Of a stretch of 53,264 bases of DNA, positions 41,929-53,045 are shown piece by piece (the stretch's first letter is position 1; each line of letters opens with the position of its first letter). Both the position numbers and the translations under genes were made by a program. The notes beneath the pieces are model-generated. The model was not told where the DNA came from. It saw only the letters and a program-made list of their open reading frames with translations, and ran no database searches. This DNA is from Thermomucor indicae-seudaticae (taxonomy: Eukaryota; Mucoromycota; Mucoromycetes; Mucorales; Lichtheimiaceae): contig JSYX01000212.1 in assembly GCA_000787465.1 (NCBI GenBank), positions 1-53,264 on the forward strand, read 5' to 3'.

Positions 41929-44654
41929 TTAACATACGCCCGCAAAGATTTCGCTTTGGTTAAATGATGACGACGGCTGCTTAAACGCTTGTTGTTGTTG
42001 AAGATCACTAGCCCATGTCTTGATCGTTTCCAGCATGACCATGATCTTTTCAACATCGCCACCAAATACATCTGGCAAGGATTCGGGTCAGATTGAAGAG
42101 GCAAAACTATGCTTTAGAGAGCAAGAGACTTTACCTTTGATGGTGTATTGTCCGTCAATCACAACGCCTTCGCGTCCCATAAACTTGAAGGCAGCAACAA
42201 GCGTGTCAAGTATATGCATGCTCGTAGCACCGCCGCCTTCGGGCGCAGGCGGTCGACGCACTTGCTTGTTACTGATCGTCTCCAGTAACTCGATCAATAC
42301 CTCGCCGTCACGGAAAGCCGTAGAGAGATCATCCACTTGGCGCTCGGGCGGCAGATGCTTGTTTACCCACCGAATGTACTCGTCTGCACCCCAATGACCA
42401 TGGCTAGCTGATCCGTCACTCGATGGTAGGGACTTTTTGGTGGTGGTCGTGGGTAGTCGCGGCATTTCCGGTATAGGAGGCATGTCATCGTTTCTGTGAC
42501 CTCGGGAAGACACGGTCGAGTAGGCGCTGCGAGTATGCAGGCTTCGCCCGCTTACACGGTCACTGTAATCATCATCGTCGTCGCCATACTCATCGTCTCC
42601 TTCCTCCTGCACACGATCCATTCTGAAGTCGGCGGACGCACTGATAGGTCGCTGCGTCTTGTACATGAGCATCGAAGGTGGCCGAGGCCGCATCTTCCGA
42701 GCCACCTCAAGTGAAACTGTAGCAACTGGGTTCGAGGACATTACAGGCGCTGTAGATACGGGAATTAGTGCGTTTCCATTCAAACAGAGGAAGAAGCATC
42801 ATGACATACTGCTAATGTCTCGAGAAATGGTCGTTTTCATCAGAGCACTGACCCATTTCCGCATCGACTCTTCGGTATCCGTGTAAAAGTAGAAAGTTCG
42901 CTCTCGTTCATGCTGTGCCTTGAAGCTGTATTTCGTGCTATGAATCGAGTCGTCTACAACAATCTTGTAGCCGCGCAAGTTGATGATGCCTTTCATGCGA
43001 ACATCCTATCCGATCCCGGTTTGCTTTCAGTACCTTGCTTCTCTGGACGACGACAGTAGTAACTTGCTTACCTTTGGGCTCTTGAAATAAAACAGGTTAA
43101 ACCCCTTCAGCACAAACCATCGCTTGTTCCAGGTCTTGTATTTGTCGCTCTGTTTATGAAGCCAACCTTCATGTTCTGGAGTCTGAGAAACTTCTTGATT
43201 CGTTGCTGGCTCCACTGAGGCGACCGAAAGCTTATGGCTGTTGTTATCCCTGGTACAACTGCTAAGTACCGGTAAAGAAAAGCTGAGGTAATACACAATG
43301 GACAACTTACGAAGCTTGACCTGGCACGGATGCGGACTGGATAGACGAATGATTGGAAATACTCGACTATCATGAGGCAACAATCAATGTCCGTCTGTTG
43401 TCTCTGACAAAAAGTAAATTTCTTACGTCTGTCATCCAGTCGTTGTTTCTGCTGGCGATAGTCGAAGGTGCACTCGAAAAAGTGTCTTTGTCTGAGGAGT
43501 CGACGCTCTTCAAGGACATTTTCCGAGAACTCGAAGCATAGCTACCCTTTCTTGACTTGGGCAAAGGGTTTCGTTCCTCGCTTCGGGTCGACGAGATGGA
43601 TTTTTTGGAGGACACGGTATTGAAAGTGTTGGAACGACTGACCATACTTTGCGGTGAAACAGGACGCGACATGTCGGCAGATACAGCCAGATAGTGGGAC
43701 TCGTCCGTTGACATCGCGTCGCCTTTCGGATAGGAGCTATCCGACTCGACGGGTGACGGTGGCGACCTCAACCGCATATCAGCCTCGCGGGAAGCTCTGT
43801 TCTTACTGAGTGGCTTTGGAGGGTGGACCTAGAATAACAACCATAAGACTCGCCCTGTAGGGTAAGCAAAAAAAAAAAATAAACTCACATCATCATTGCG
43901 GGAACCTTCTTGCTGTGCTTTCAAATTATTAATAGCAAGCATCACCTTGTATCTCTTGCCGTAAGTCAGAATGCCTAGCTCCTTGAGGGCATCCAATGTC
44001 AACTCTAGCAGAATATCTCCCGTAATGTCCTGGTCTAAAAAAATTCCTGTCAATAAAATTCTATTCCTGTTCTCCTCCCCGATCTGGTGTCTCTCTTTTT
44101 CTCTCTCTCCTGCGTCCCCCAATAATTCGCCAATCCTTCTATACATATATCTCTCTCTCTGTGACAAAACGGAATTTGCATTTACCAATAAAAGTCTTGG
44201 CTGCAAAGCTTAATCCAACCGAGTCCAGCCAAGCAGCGACATGACAGGTGTCCCATTGGTCGGGCGGGATGGCAGAGAAGTCACTGGATTTTGGTGAAAC
44301 TTGAGAAATAGCTTTATCGATTTTATCTTCCAGAGATTGCTGTTGTTCATGTTGGGTCGAAACGCATGTCGATGAAGAATCTCGCGTGCACGGCAGTTGC
44401 GGTTTCTCATGCGAGATATAGTTCATTGGGAAAAGACCGACTTCGCCATGGACGTTGCGGCCCTAAAGAGACAGGAACATTGAGCATGTCCAGGCGACAA
44501 AAGATTACGTAGCCCTTTTGTGTCGAACCTGCCACCAGCCGTCCTGGTACTTTTCGTCTCGTTCGAGAACTTCGATAGGTTCTCCAATTTTGAACGTAAT
44601 TTCGTCGTCGTTTTCTGCGTCAAAGTTGTGAATGGCGTAAACTATTTGTCGCAT
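41929..44654 (-). CDS. Boi-like polarity protein with SH3, SAM, PH and C-terminal CH domains
   Basis: Nine exons: 44654-44529, 44462-44186, 44034-43889, 43828-43427, 43336-43311, 43261-43072, 43005-42810, 42749-42135, 42071-41929; 706 residues. SH3 at 1-57 (FDAENDDEITFKIGE, DGWWQGRN, GLFPMNYI). SAM at 108-176 (WDTCHVAAWLDSVGLSF, DALKELGILTYGKR). A Ser-rich linker is followed by PH at about 356-450 (HEGWLHKQSDKYKTWNKRWF). This order matches yeast Boi1/Boi2 and fission-yeast Pob1, which act at sites of polarised growth with Cdc42 and the exocyst. Residues 575-680 then form a calponin-homology domain (ADEYIRWVNKHLPP, FRDGEVLIELLETIS, MGREGVVIDGQYTIKDVFGG), absent from yeast Boi proteins. Intron 2 is 151 bp and purine-rich; exon 5 is only 26 nt. 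Confidence 0.92.
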
Positions 44655-46162
44655 GTTTTAATAAGGAACGAAGTAAGAATATAAAGAAAGGAATGGGTTG
44701 AATAATACAACAGGTAGAATAGATAAAACGAAAGGAAGGGATAAGCACCGAGCCGAGTAGAAGAAGGAAGGGAAAAGAAGAGAAAAGGCTGATACTGAAT
44801 GGTTAAGGGGCGCAAGTTAAACACAGAAAGAGTAAGGAGGTATTGAGAAAGGGGATGTAGCTATTGAAACTCGATCTATTCGTCTCTTTCTTTTGCACTC
44901 ATTGTCTCGGCGCAGACACTGAATGGAAGGAACGCGACAAGATCGAACAGTATAAACATTGGTTAAGCAAGATTCTCCATTCGAATTGCTTGGTATTCCT
45001 GTAAACATCGACTTCCATGAATTACTTTTAGCCAAGGCTGTAGTCGTAATTCACGTCGTCAAGAAAGCGAAACCCTATTGGCTTAAGGAGACTCGTAAAC
45101 TTGCACTTTGTCTGAAATTAACCAATTTTAGTGGAGGAAATTGAAAAAGGATCATCAAAAAGGCCATTGTTCACCTGGACACTGTACACTTTATATCTTC
45201 TGTTCCGAGCGAGCGAGAGGGCGGAAAACCAATGAAGCATACGTAATCTTAGGAGTTGTATCTGACAGAACAAATGATTCCTCCAGGTCGTAGTAGCTGA
45301 GTTCAGCTTCCTTTGAAAGGGAGTTTTTGCACACTTGCCCGTCTGCTTCGCTAGAGAATGCCACTCTGTAACGCATTGATATGCGTATGGTAGCTTCTGC
45401 AAGATGTTACTCTCTACTCTCAATAAATCGGGTATTGGATGCTTTCTAGCGCGCAGTGCAAGCGGGCTCATACTCATGTACATCATACTCATGTACACAC
45501 AGTAGATAGATCGCTCCAGTTGCCATTTTTGTTTGCTTTCCCGCCACATCGAGTCGTGCATATTACAGTTGCCATTTTATGCGCGCTCGAGCAGATCGTA
45601 TTTCTGCATTGCATCGGTATTAGACTTGCAGATGCTCCGTTTTCGTCCTTTTATGCACGCGTTGTCCCAATCTGCCGTTATAAAAATGTCACAGCATCTG
45701 TTGTGGCACCTGTCAATGAAAAAGCAACTCTCTTTTCATTATCTCACGAAACTGTTTTAGGAACCATATCGAGAGACAGGCCGAAAACTGTTCTATTTGT
45801 AAGCGCCCAATTAAAAACAAGATATTGATTATGAGAGCGAGGCGTATTCAGCTACGCCACGCTTCGTGGATGGGAATGCCAAGCCAATACAGTCGGACAC
45901 TGGGACTCGTCAAAGTACACAGACGACGGCAGCAATAATAATAAAATAGCAGCCGCGGAAGCGGGGGGACATATGAGATGTTCTTGGCGCAAAACCTGTA
46001 CGGATATGGACAGTTCGTTCTGATGGCGGTGCAATATGTGGCTCATACGTACCACATACGTATAGACGCAAGATTCTGACTCTCAAAATTTGGTCTTTGT
46101 GTTGCGTTGCCATACCTGTTCCTGTCGTTTCAACTCTCTTTTCCTTTTCTTCTCGGCCCTTC
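44655..46162. other. Gene-poor intergenic stretch
   Basis: About 1.5 kb between divergent genes. It holds both promoters. A minus-strand frame at 45191-45376 has a protein-like composition but no start, domain or sensible splicing partner. A short tandem repeat occurs near 45469-45495. No gene is called. Confidence 0.45.
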
Positions 46163-47330
46163 ATGAGCAGGACAGCCAATCTCGAACTGCCGGTATCGCT
46201 ACCGGCCAAAATGCCAGCTATAAACACAATCAAGATTTTTCTCCACCTTGTTCAGATCCTTTGTACTGTTATCACGGTTTGCGTAGTGGCTCCTATTATT
46301 GCAGCCGAGAATCGGTTCTACGCAAGTATATATACAGAAAGCCCTCGCGCTATTATTATTAACACGGCAGATTTCAGGGCGGAAGCCAACCTGGGCCAAA
46401 CTGGACGTTGTTTGTGTGCCTGGCTAGCCTGGTGGTACCGATATGCCTTGTTGTTTTTCCTTGGATGTACGACCAGCACGGCAAGTTTAGGCGGCTCGGA
46501 AAGTTCTGCATGAAGCCCCGTACCAACTTGATCTTTACGTCTTTCTACACCGGCTTCTGGGCCACGGCGGGCATCGCCATGACCGTACACGCTAATAACC
46601 CGTCTCACTGTAACCTTGACTCGTCGTTGCAGAAAAAATATGGTGACGACTATATGAGCACATGGACAAGTCAGGTAACTTTATTTTACCTCAAGACTGG
46701 ACTGGCTGGCGTATCTCACTGTAATGACAGTGTACCTGTGGAAGAGTCGCTGCTGGGTTCTCCTGGACAACTTGCATTCTCTGGCTCTTATCGCTTGGAT
46801 GCACTTTGATTATCTTTTGGAGAGAAAAGCAGCTCATTCAAAAGAACCTGAAGCAGCACGAGATGAACAAACAAGCCGTATTGCAAATGCAACAGCAGCA
46901 GCAACAGCAAGAAGAGGATGACTTTGATGAAGAACCACGAGAAACTTATCGTCCGGCTGGATACTATGAAGAAGAAGAAGAGGATTTGGGTGGCATGCGA
47001 CCGCAATCCTTTGAGCAAGCCCGTCCGCTTCAAAGCAGCCCGCCTCCGCCTCCTGCTGTGCCAATGCAGCACCAGCCTACGGCTTCTCCATTTGAGTCGC
47101 CGTACGATCCTCCCCAGCCGTATCCGGGACAATATGCTACTCCTGTTCAATACCCAACGCCAGAACAACAGTATCAACAACAGCAACCGTCACCGTTTGA
47201 TGATTATCCTCACCAAACTAAGCCTGCCTACACAACAACGTCCCCACCGCCGCCACAGCCAACCGCATTCACTCCGATGCCAATGCCAATGCCGGAACCA
47301 TCCCAGTACACCTCACGTAACCACTTTTAA
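46163..47330 (+). CDS. MARVEL-domain four-span membrane protein
   Basis: Three exons: 46163-46321, 46378-46674, 46731-47330; 351 residues. Four hydrophobic spans fit a MARVEL domain: FLHLVQILCTVITVCVVAP, NWTLFVCLASLVVPICLVVF, IFTSFYTGFWATAGIAM and FSWTTCILWLLSLGCTLIIF. Cysteines in the loops (CNLD, CTCGR) could pair. The cytosolic C-terminus is long, Gln-rich then Pro/Tyr-rich (HEMNKQAVLQMQQQQ), and probably disordered. MARVEL proteins act in vesicle traffic and membrane apposition, in fungi including plasma-membrane domains. The first intron must use a GC donor to keep the frame; the second acceptor at 46730 was chosen because the nearer one would leave an intron of only 21 bp. It is followed in tandem, 188 bp on, by the GOST-type gene. 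Confidence 0.82.
46322..46377 (+). other. Probable GC-AG intron in the MARVEL gene
   Basis: The exon ends TTC TAC and continues GCAAGT; the acceptor is ATTTCAG. Phase 0 is needed to reach GGSQPGPNWTLFV; using the GT four bases later gives a frame with an early stop. The last exon base is C, so this is weaker than the other two cases. Confidence 0.65.
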
Positions 47331-47518
47331 GAATACCTCTGTACAAAAAAAAGACCCTGTAGTACTTGTAAAGATTAGTCCTTCTCCTTGTACATGACTG
47401 TAATATGATCGGGCCGATTTCTCACCGCCAAGCCTGGTTTATTATTCCTTTGGAGAGCGCTTTACAAGAAGTGTGCGTTAATTTTTTTCTCTACCTTTTT
47501 TTATCGCTGACGCCTGCA

Positions 47519-49522
47519 ATGAGGCGAGGTGGACTACTATTGTTGGTCTTGACGGCCTGCATCATGTCGACGGTTGTGCATGGTCGACTCCCTGAACTTG
47601 TGCTGACCAACGATGAGCGTAAAGCTGTACCTGTTGCCTCGTTTGGATTCCTGTCGGGTGGGACATTGTCCCTCGATCTTCGCGATCTCCAAGTAACGGC
47701 AAACTGCTTGAGAAAATGAGCAACAGAATGAGATTAATAAAGCACGAGTATAGTTGTCTGATCCCAATGATCCTGGTATTGTGGCCTTTTATATTCGTAA
47801 AGGAGGACCACGACCGTTGCCGGACTCCTCAGAAGACAATGACGAAGAACCTAAATACAGCGCATGTCTCTTGGACTTTGTCAAGGAAGAGTTGGAGGAT
47901 GGTACAAGTGTTGTGAAAGAGCTGCCTGGCCCAGTAACAAGGTACGGGATCAAAGAGAAAAATATAGAGAGAGAATATGCTTAGATAATGAACCCGACCA
48001 GGTGGCAGACATCGTTAACGGTTGGAGCCATGGAGGAAGGCTTATGGCAGGTCCTCTTGGTCAACTGCAAAATGAAATCCACCCTGTCGCTCTCGGTACA
48101 TACTTGCAAAATAATAATATGCCGGACTTAACTGACAGGTCCTAGTTATCGGTAGATCCGGTCAATCCAGGGAACAATCACTTGTCCGCAGGAGACTCAC
48201 CGCTACCAGAGGTGTACGCCATTTCAGCAGCTGCTTACGCTGTCATAGCCGCGTGCTGGGCAGCCTTGCTTGTCTTTCGCAAGAATACGAGGGTATTTCG
48301 TGCTCATTGGCTCATGTAAGTTCTCGGCATAGAAGGGGGGAAAAACGTGTAACGATATATAACACTGGTGTCTGTCGCGTGAAAGGCTGGTATTAGTCAT
48401 TTTCGTTCTCGTGAATAAAGCGTTGCAATCGGTATGTTACCGCCGCGCGCGCGCTTGAGTCATTTGCCGGTAACTCACTCCCTCTAGGCAAAATACCATT
48501 ACAAAAAGGTTGGCGTCCTGACGGAAGGCTGGCAGATTGGTTTCTACATTTTTGCAAGGTAAAACCCCAAAGGCCTTTTCCCATCACACAATAAGCTTAG
48601 CAATCTCACAAATCAAAAAGTCTAAAGGGTCTCTTGAGTATCCTTATCATCGGTAACTGACAAGACAGAAGGAAAGAAAAAAAAAAAGAGCCAGTTACTT
48701 ACGGAGACCATGCAGTGCTTCTTGCCTCGGGATGGATGTTTATCAAACCTTTCCTGTCGGCTAAAGACAAACGGATCATCTCCATTGTGGTTCCCCTGCA
48801 AGTCCTGGCTAACATTGCTTCTGCTATCGGTAGCGAAGCAGCCATTGGATCGGCAGACAGGTATTTCTGGGTAACGTAACTGCTGCACAGTAAAAAGAGA
48901 GGAAGAAGGATGACTGATGTTGGCAGTCATAGAACATGCTACTACCTTTGGTTGATTTGGCTGCATGCGCTATTGTCTTGTGGACAATTCTGCAGACGCG
49001 GAAACATCTCGGTGCCGCGTCGAGCGTGGACGGGAAAGGTTAGTTAGTTAGTCAGTTATTGTAAGGTCCCAGGAGATCAAAATAGGGCTAACGCAATGAT
49101 CTCTTCAGAGACGGATGTCCTGAACAAATACAAACTATGGTCCTCGTTTTACATTGTAACGCTAGTTTACATCTACGTTACTCGCATTATTGTCCAGTTA
49201 TTACAAGCTTCATTACCGTTTCGCTATGTCACTTGGGTCGGCGTGGCCGTGGACGAATTGGCCACGCTTTTATTTTACGTTTTCATCGGGTAAGCTATCT
49301 ATCAATCAATCAATCGCTAGGATCTATAGGTCATTCATTATTAACGCCATCTTTAGCTACAAGTTCCGTCCCTATCCAGACAATCCGTACACGCAGGTAC
49401 CGAACGAACCTGACGATGAAGGTGAAGGATGGCATGATCCCGAAAATGCAGTACGGCTATACCCTGTCTCTAGAACACGACCCGCGTCTGAAACAAACAA
49501 CGCTAGCAGTAATTCATTGTAA
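47519..49522 (+). CDS. GPR107/GOST-type seven-transmembrane protein
   Basis: Eleven exons: 47519-47692, 47754-47933, 47985-48095, 48146-48315, 48386-48431, 48488-48558, 48621-48652, 48716-48870, 48933-49038, 49109-49289, 49357-49522; 463 residues. A signal peptide (LLLLVLTACIMSTVVHG) leads a luminal domain with DPNDPGIVAFYIRKGG and EEGLWQVLLVNCK, then seven spans. Conserved stretches are HWLMLVLVIFVLVNK, TEGWQIGFYIFASLKGLLS, GWMFIKPFLSAKDKRI and VPLQVLANIA, as in lung-7TM/GPR107 proteins of the Golgi and endosomes, thought to act as trafficking chaperones or receptors. The cytosolic tail is Pro/Asn-rich and acidic. Three exons are very short (32-71 nt). The third exon join (donor at 47934) is the least certain but is the only one that keeps the luminal motif in frame. 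Confidence 0.86.
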
Positions 49523-49789
49523 ACATCATCTGCCTGTTATATCCCGCATGACCTTTCTTTTCTTTTTTGTTGCTACTTGGAGCACCATGCACCTAACAAC
49601 TTTAAGGCTGCAATATACACTCTTTAAGGCTCTCAGCCATTGTATGATATATATGCCACATGTCACATGGTAATGCATCTTTAACCTTACAAAGTACACT
49701 AAGTCAACAAACGAAACGATCTTATACATTAGGATATGCATGTATGCAGAAAGTATGATGAGTGAATGGGGACAAGACAAATAAATGAA

Positions 49790-51838
49790 TTACGCGCCAG
49801 TGACGGATCTTCTTCTGGCACGAATGGGATTCATTTCGTCCTGGAGACCAAAAGCGACGTGACCCGGCCTATCATCGGCGCGTTTGACTTCGCCGAATGT
49901 GATGTCGACATGCGAGGCGTACTTGAACAAGGTATTTTGTCCAGCATGCGACAGGCCCTTGAACTTCTGGCGGGCCGCGGCGGTCAGGCCAGTAACGAGG
50001 AGGGCGATCTGCGAGTTCCCGCGCATGATCCCGTTCATCTGATACAAGCTAATGACCCAGAGCGTGACCCACCATACGACGGGCACGAGCGGGATGAGCG
50101 AGAACGTGTAAAAAGCCGCGGGGTTGGTGTGGTAGACCGTGCCGTTTGGGTAGCACGCTCTTCCCCATTGGACCATGAACTCCAAAGTCTGTGCAGAGAA
50201 TGTCGCAAAGCGATCAGCGCTGTGAATCATGTCGTTGATCATGTTTTCGATCGTGTTGCGCTCGCCGTTGTTGCTGACCCACTGGCCCGCAATACGCCCT
50301 TGCAGTGTCTCCTGGTTGAGGATCACCAGATTGTTGACCATCCCGACTTGAAGCGAGTACATTGTCATCATGGTCAGGTCGGCAGCAGCTTGAGGCGGGA
50401 GAGGGTAGGTGGACGAGATGGTCACCGCTTGCCAATACGACGCGTTCGCGAGCTTGGTAAAGTCCATGGCAATGGGTCGACTCGCTACCACGTCAAGGGT
50501 CGTCTTCCGGCCTTGGAGGGTGACCTTGGTCGTGTCGACGTACGAAAGCAGCGTGCACTCGGACACGGAAGCGTTGTCGGCGGTCACGGTCGAAGCGTTG
50601 TCGGCTCTTCCTTGATGGCTCACAACGACAAACGTCTGGTTCCCGACGTACGCAAGAAGCGCAGGATTGAAGGTCGCGTTCAAGTTAACGGGCGTGGCGT
50701 AGGTCGGAAAGTCATACATGGTCCGGCCCTGCATGGATCCGGCATAGTAGAACGCAGGCACGGACGGGTGTGTGGACGGATCGCCATTGGAATAGTTGTA
50801 GTATTGTGCTAATGTCTGTGTGGTCCGCGTACGGCCGTCGTACACCTGCGTCTCCTGAAATGATCCGGGCTGGCAGTCGATCTCGGTTCGCATCACAGGG
50901 ATATCATTGAATGTGCATTCGGTAGCGTTTCGCTTGCAAGTGCTGGTGATCGGGTATCGGAAATGATAGGCTGCAGTGTCAAAGCCATAGACAATCGCGT
51001 AGCCATTCTTGACTCCAATATTCGTCCTCGGATCATACGGGTACTTCAATGTCCAAAGGGCGGTAGAATCTGCTGGATTGTATGTAAGCGAGGCGCCGAT
51101 ATCGTAACAGTCCGGCTTGTCGGACGGCACAAGTAGGACCTGGGATACGGGGCCAAAAGCAATCATGCCGATTTGAAATAGAATCGCAGGTACAAGGACA
51201 ATGTCGAAATGGATCGCTTCCAACACTCGAATAAACCCTAAAAATAGAGCTTTGCTTCCCTGCTTTACTATTACGACTGCCTATCTCTGATAACTTACCT
51301 CCTACGCCTCGAGTACATGCATCGTATACGTCGATAAGACTCAGTCGTCCTCCGTTCTGCAATCGGACCCATTTATACTCGGAAACAGCACTACATCCTT
51401 TAAGTACATTTGTGATCTTTCTCTCTAAGAAAGGGAGGGACTCACTAGCCAATACCGCCCACAAGGCACATCTTCATCAATGTCGCGATCAAGGAGACAA
51501 GTGCCGGTATCTTCATGCTGCCCATGGTGTGATTGATATCTTTACCGTCAGCGTTGATGTACACATAGATCAGACTGCCCATAAGAATAGCGGTGCAGAC
51601 GAGATTAAGAATGGGCAGAAAGATCATGGTTATCAGGTCTTTGGCCGTTGCCAATTTAGTCAGAATTTGCCTACGAGACGGAACCCTCTGGATTCTTGTT
51701 TGTATCTCTCTTTTTCTATTTCCAAAAGTTTACGAATCAAACCTTTTTCTCGAGACGTGGACCCGCGGGTGGCGGATTACTATCGCGATCGTACGCTGGC
51801 GGAAGTGTATTGATAGGCGAGGTTATCTCGTCTGGCAT
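49790..51838 (-). CDS. Polytopic glycoprotein of unknown function
   Basis: Four exons: 51838-51743, 51687-51446, 51390-51299, 51237-49790; 625 residues. The family is not recognised. The N-terminus is cytosolic and Pro-rich (MPDEITSPINTLPPAYDRD). Three membrane spans follow (ITMIFLPILNLVCTAILMGS, IPALVSLIATLMKMCLVGG, IVLVPAILFQIGMIAFGPV). A large region of about 300 residues carries many N-glycosylation sequons and cysteines (CKRNATECTF, EIDCQPG, VSECTLLSY), then a fourth span (IPLVPVVWWVTLWVISLY). A cytosolic tail ends ARRRSVTGA. Exon 2 ends inside a split codon that would read TAG if unspliced. The last exon is 1.45 kb and rather GC-rich. A decayed tandem copy follows upstream on the same strand, so this is a small expanded family. 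Surface or vacuolar location is inferred. Confidence 0.78.
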
Positions 51839-51959
51839 GGGAGGAGGAGGAGGAGGAGTGAAAAGGAAGGGAGAAAGAATAAAGATCCAAAGCAACTCTA
51901 TTTTGTCGACTGGTAACACAGCGCTTCTGCAAAAAAGGGAAAAGGCAGACGATCATTAG

Positions 51960-53045
51960 CCACACGCCCTATTACACAGCCTCTCTCATGAGATACATTT
52001 CGCCCGGTTCTCCAAAGACGACATGGCCCCGCGCACCGGCTCGCCGTGGCCGGGTTTTGAAAAACACATGCACTTTGCCCGCCTGATTAAACAGATTGTT
52101 TTAGCCAGCGCGCGACATGCGATCGCACGGCTGCAGTGAGGCCTGTCACGAGCAGCGCAATCTGGGAATCGCCGCGCGACACGCCGTTCGTATGGTACAG
52201 ACTCAGAATCCATACCACGATCCACCCCATAGGAGAGGGATCACTAAGACCAGACTCATGGTATAATAGGCAGCAGCCTGTAATTCGTATATCGGATAGG
52301 GCGCTGAATAGCATCCGTCACCAAACACCGGACTCTCCGTTTCTGGCCACAGCAAGGTCAGCGTAATGGAATAGCTGCTTCAGAAAGCTTTCGATCGAAT
52401 TATCATCGGAGGAGGAACCAAGAGCGACCGAAAAGGCGGACCAGTCGAGCGCGAGTCGCTGCATCGCTTGTACGTGATTAGCATCTCCATGATCGATAGG
52501 TGGAGTGCCTATGCGGTCGCCTTGGCCCGCAAGTCGCTACTAGAGTTGTGCTGCTGTGTCAGAGCATCGCAATCCATGGTGACGGGTGTAGCCGGAAACA
52601 GGCCTGTCTGGAAGCCTCTGGCCGACCGTGACCCGCGTCAGGTTGACTTGGGAACGTGAAGTGCATTCGGACACGGTGATTCTGCTCGGACCCGTCATTG
52701 CGCGCCCGTGTTTTGAGAGGACGACAAAGGCCTGATCCCCCGACATACGGCCTTAGCCCAAGTGGCGTTGCGCTGCTGCATAAAAAGAAGCGAGGAACAG
52801 TGACTGTGCCCAAAGAAGACGCCAAAGTAGGCAGATAACAAAGTTGCATTGCGGGTTTGTTCGCTTATGTGCTGGGTTTTCCCCAAACGAGACCCGGTTG
52901 GCAATCAAAATCTGTCGTGATGACGCCTGATATTGTAAAAGTCGCACCTGTTAAAGAGATTGAAGCAGGTCGAATCGACGGGGTAGCCTGTCAATTGCAC
53001 ACGGGTGGCTGTCCGCGGTGTCGAAACCCAGTCGAACGAGGTAAG
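51960..53045 (-). pseudogene. Decayed tandem copy of the polytopic glycoprotein gene
   Basis: Scattered minus-strand fragments match the neighbouring intact gene in order but in different frames with stops between. Near 53000-52885 are GFDTA and FDCQPG. Around 52744-52650 is FVVLSKHGRA with VSECTS (intact: FVVVSHQGRA, VSECTL). Around 52290-52250 is AAAYYTMSLVLVIPLLW (intact: PAAFYTFSLIPLVPVVW), followed after a one-base shift by RGDSQIALLVTGLTAA (intact: RGNSQIALLVTGLTAA). At 52106-51990 is HVVFGEPGEM (intact: HVAFGLQDEM). At least three frameshifts and several stops are visible, and the first exons are not seen, possibly beyond the window edge. It is most likely non-functional; assembly errors are an alternative for individual shifts but not for all. 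Confidence 0.85.

Noticed and set aside
49766..50812. 348-codon plus-strand open frame
   Set aside because: It is the antisense shadow of the long last exon of the glycoprotein gene, which has membrane spans, sequons and a decayed paralogue; the shadow is Arg/His/Val-rich without a domain.
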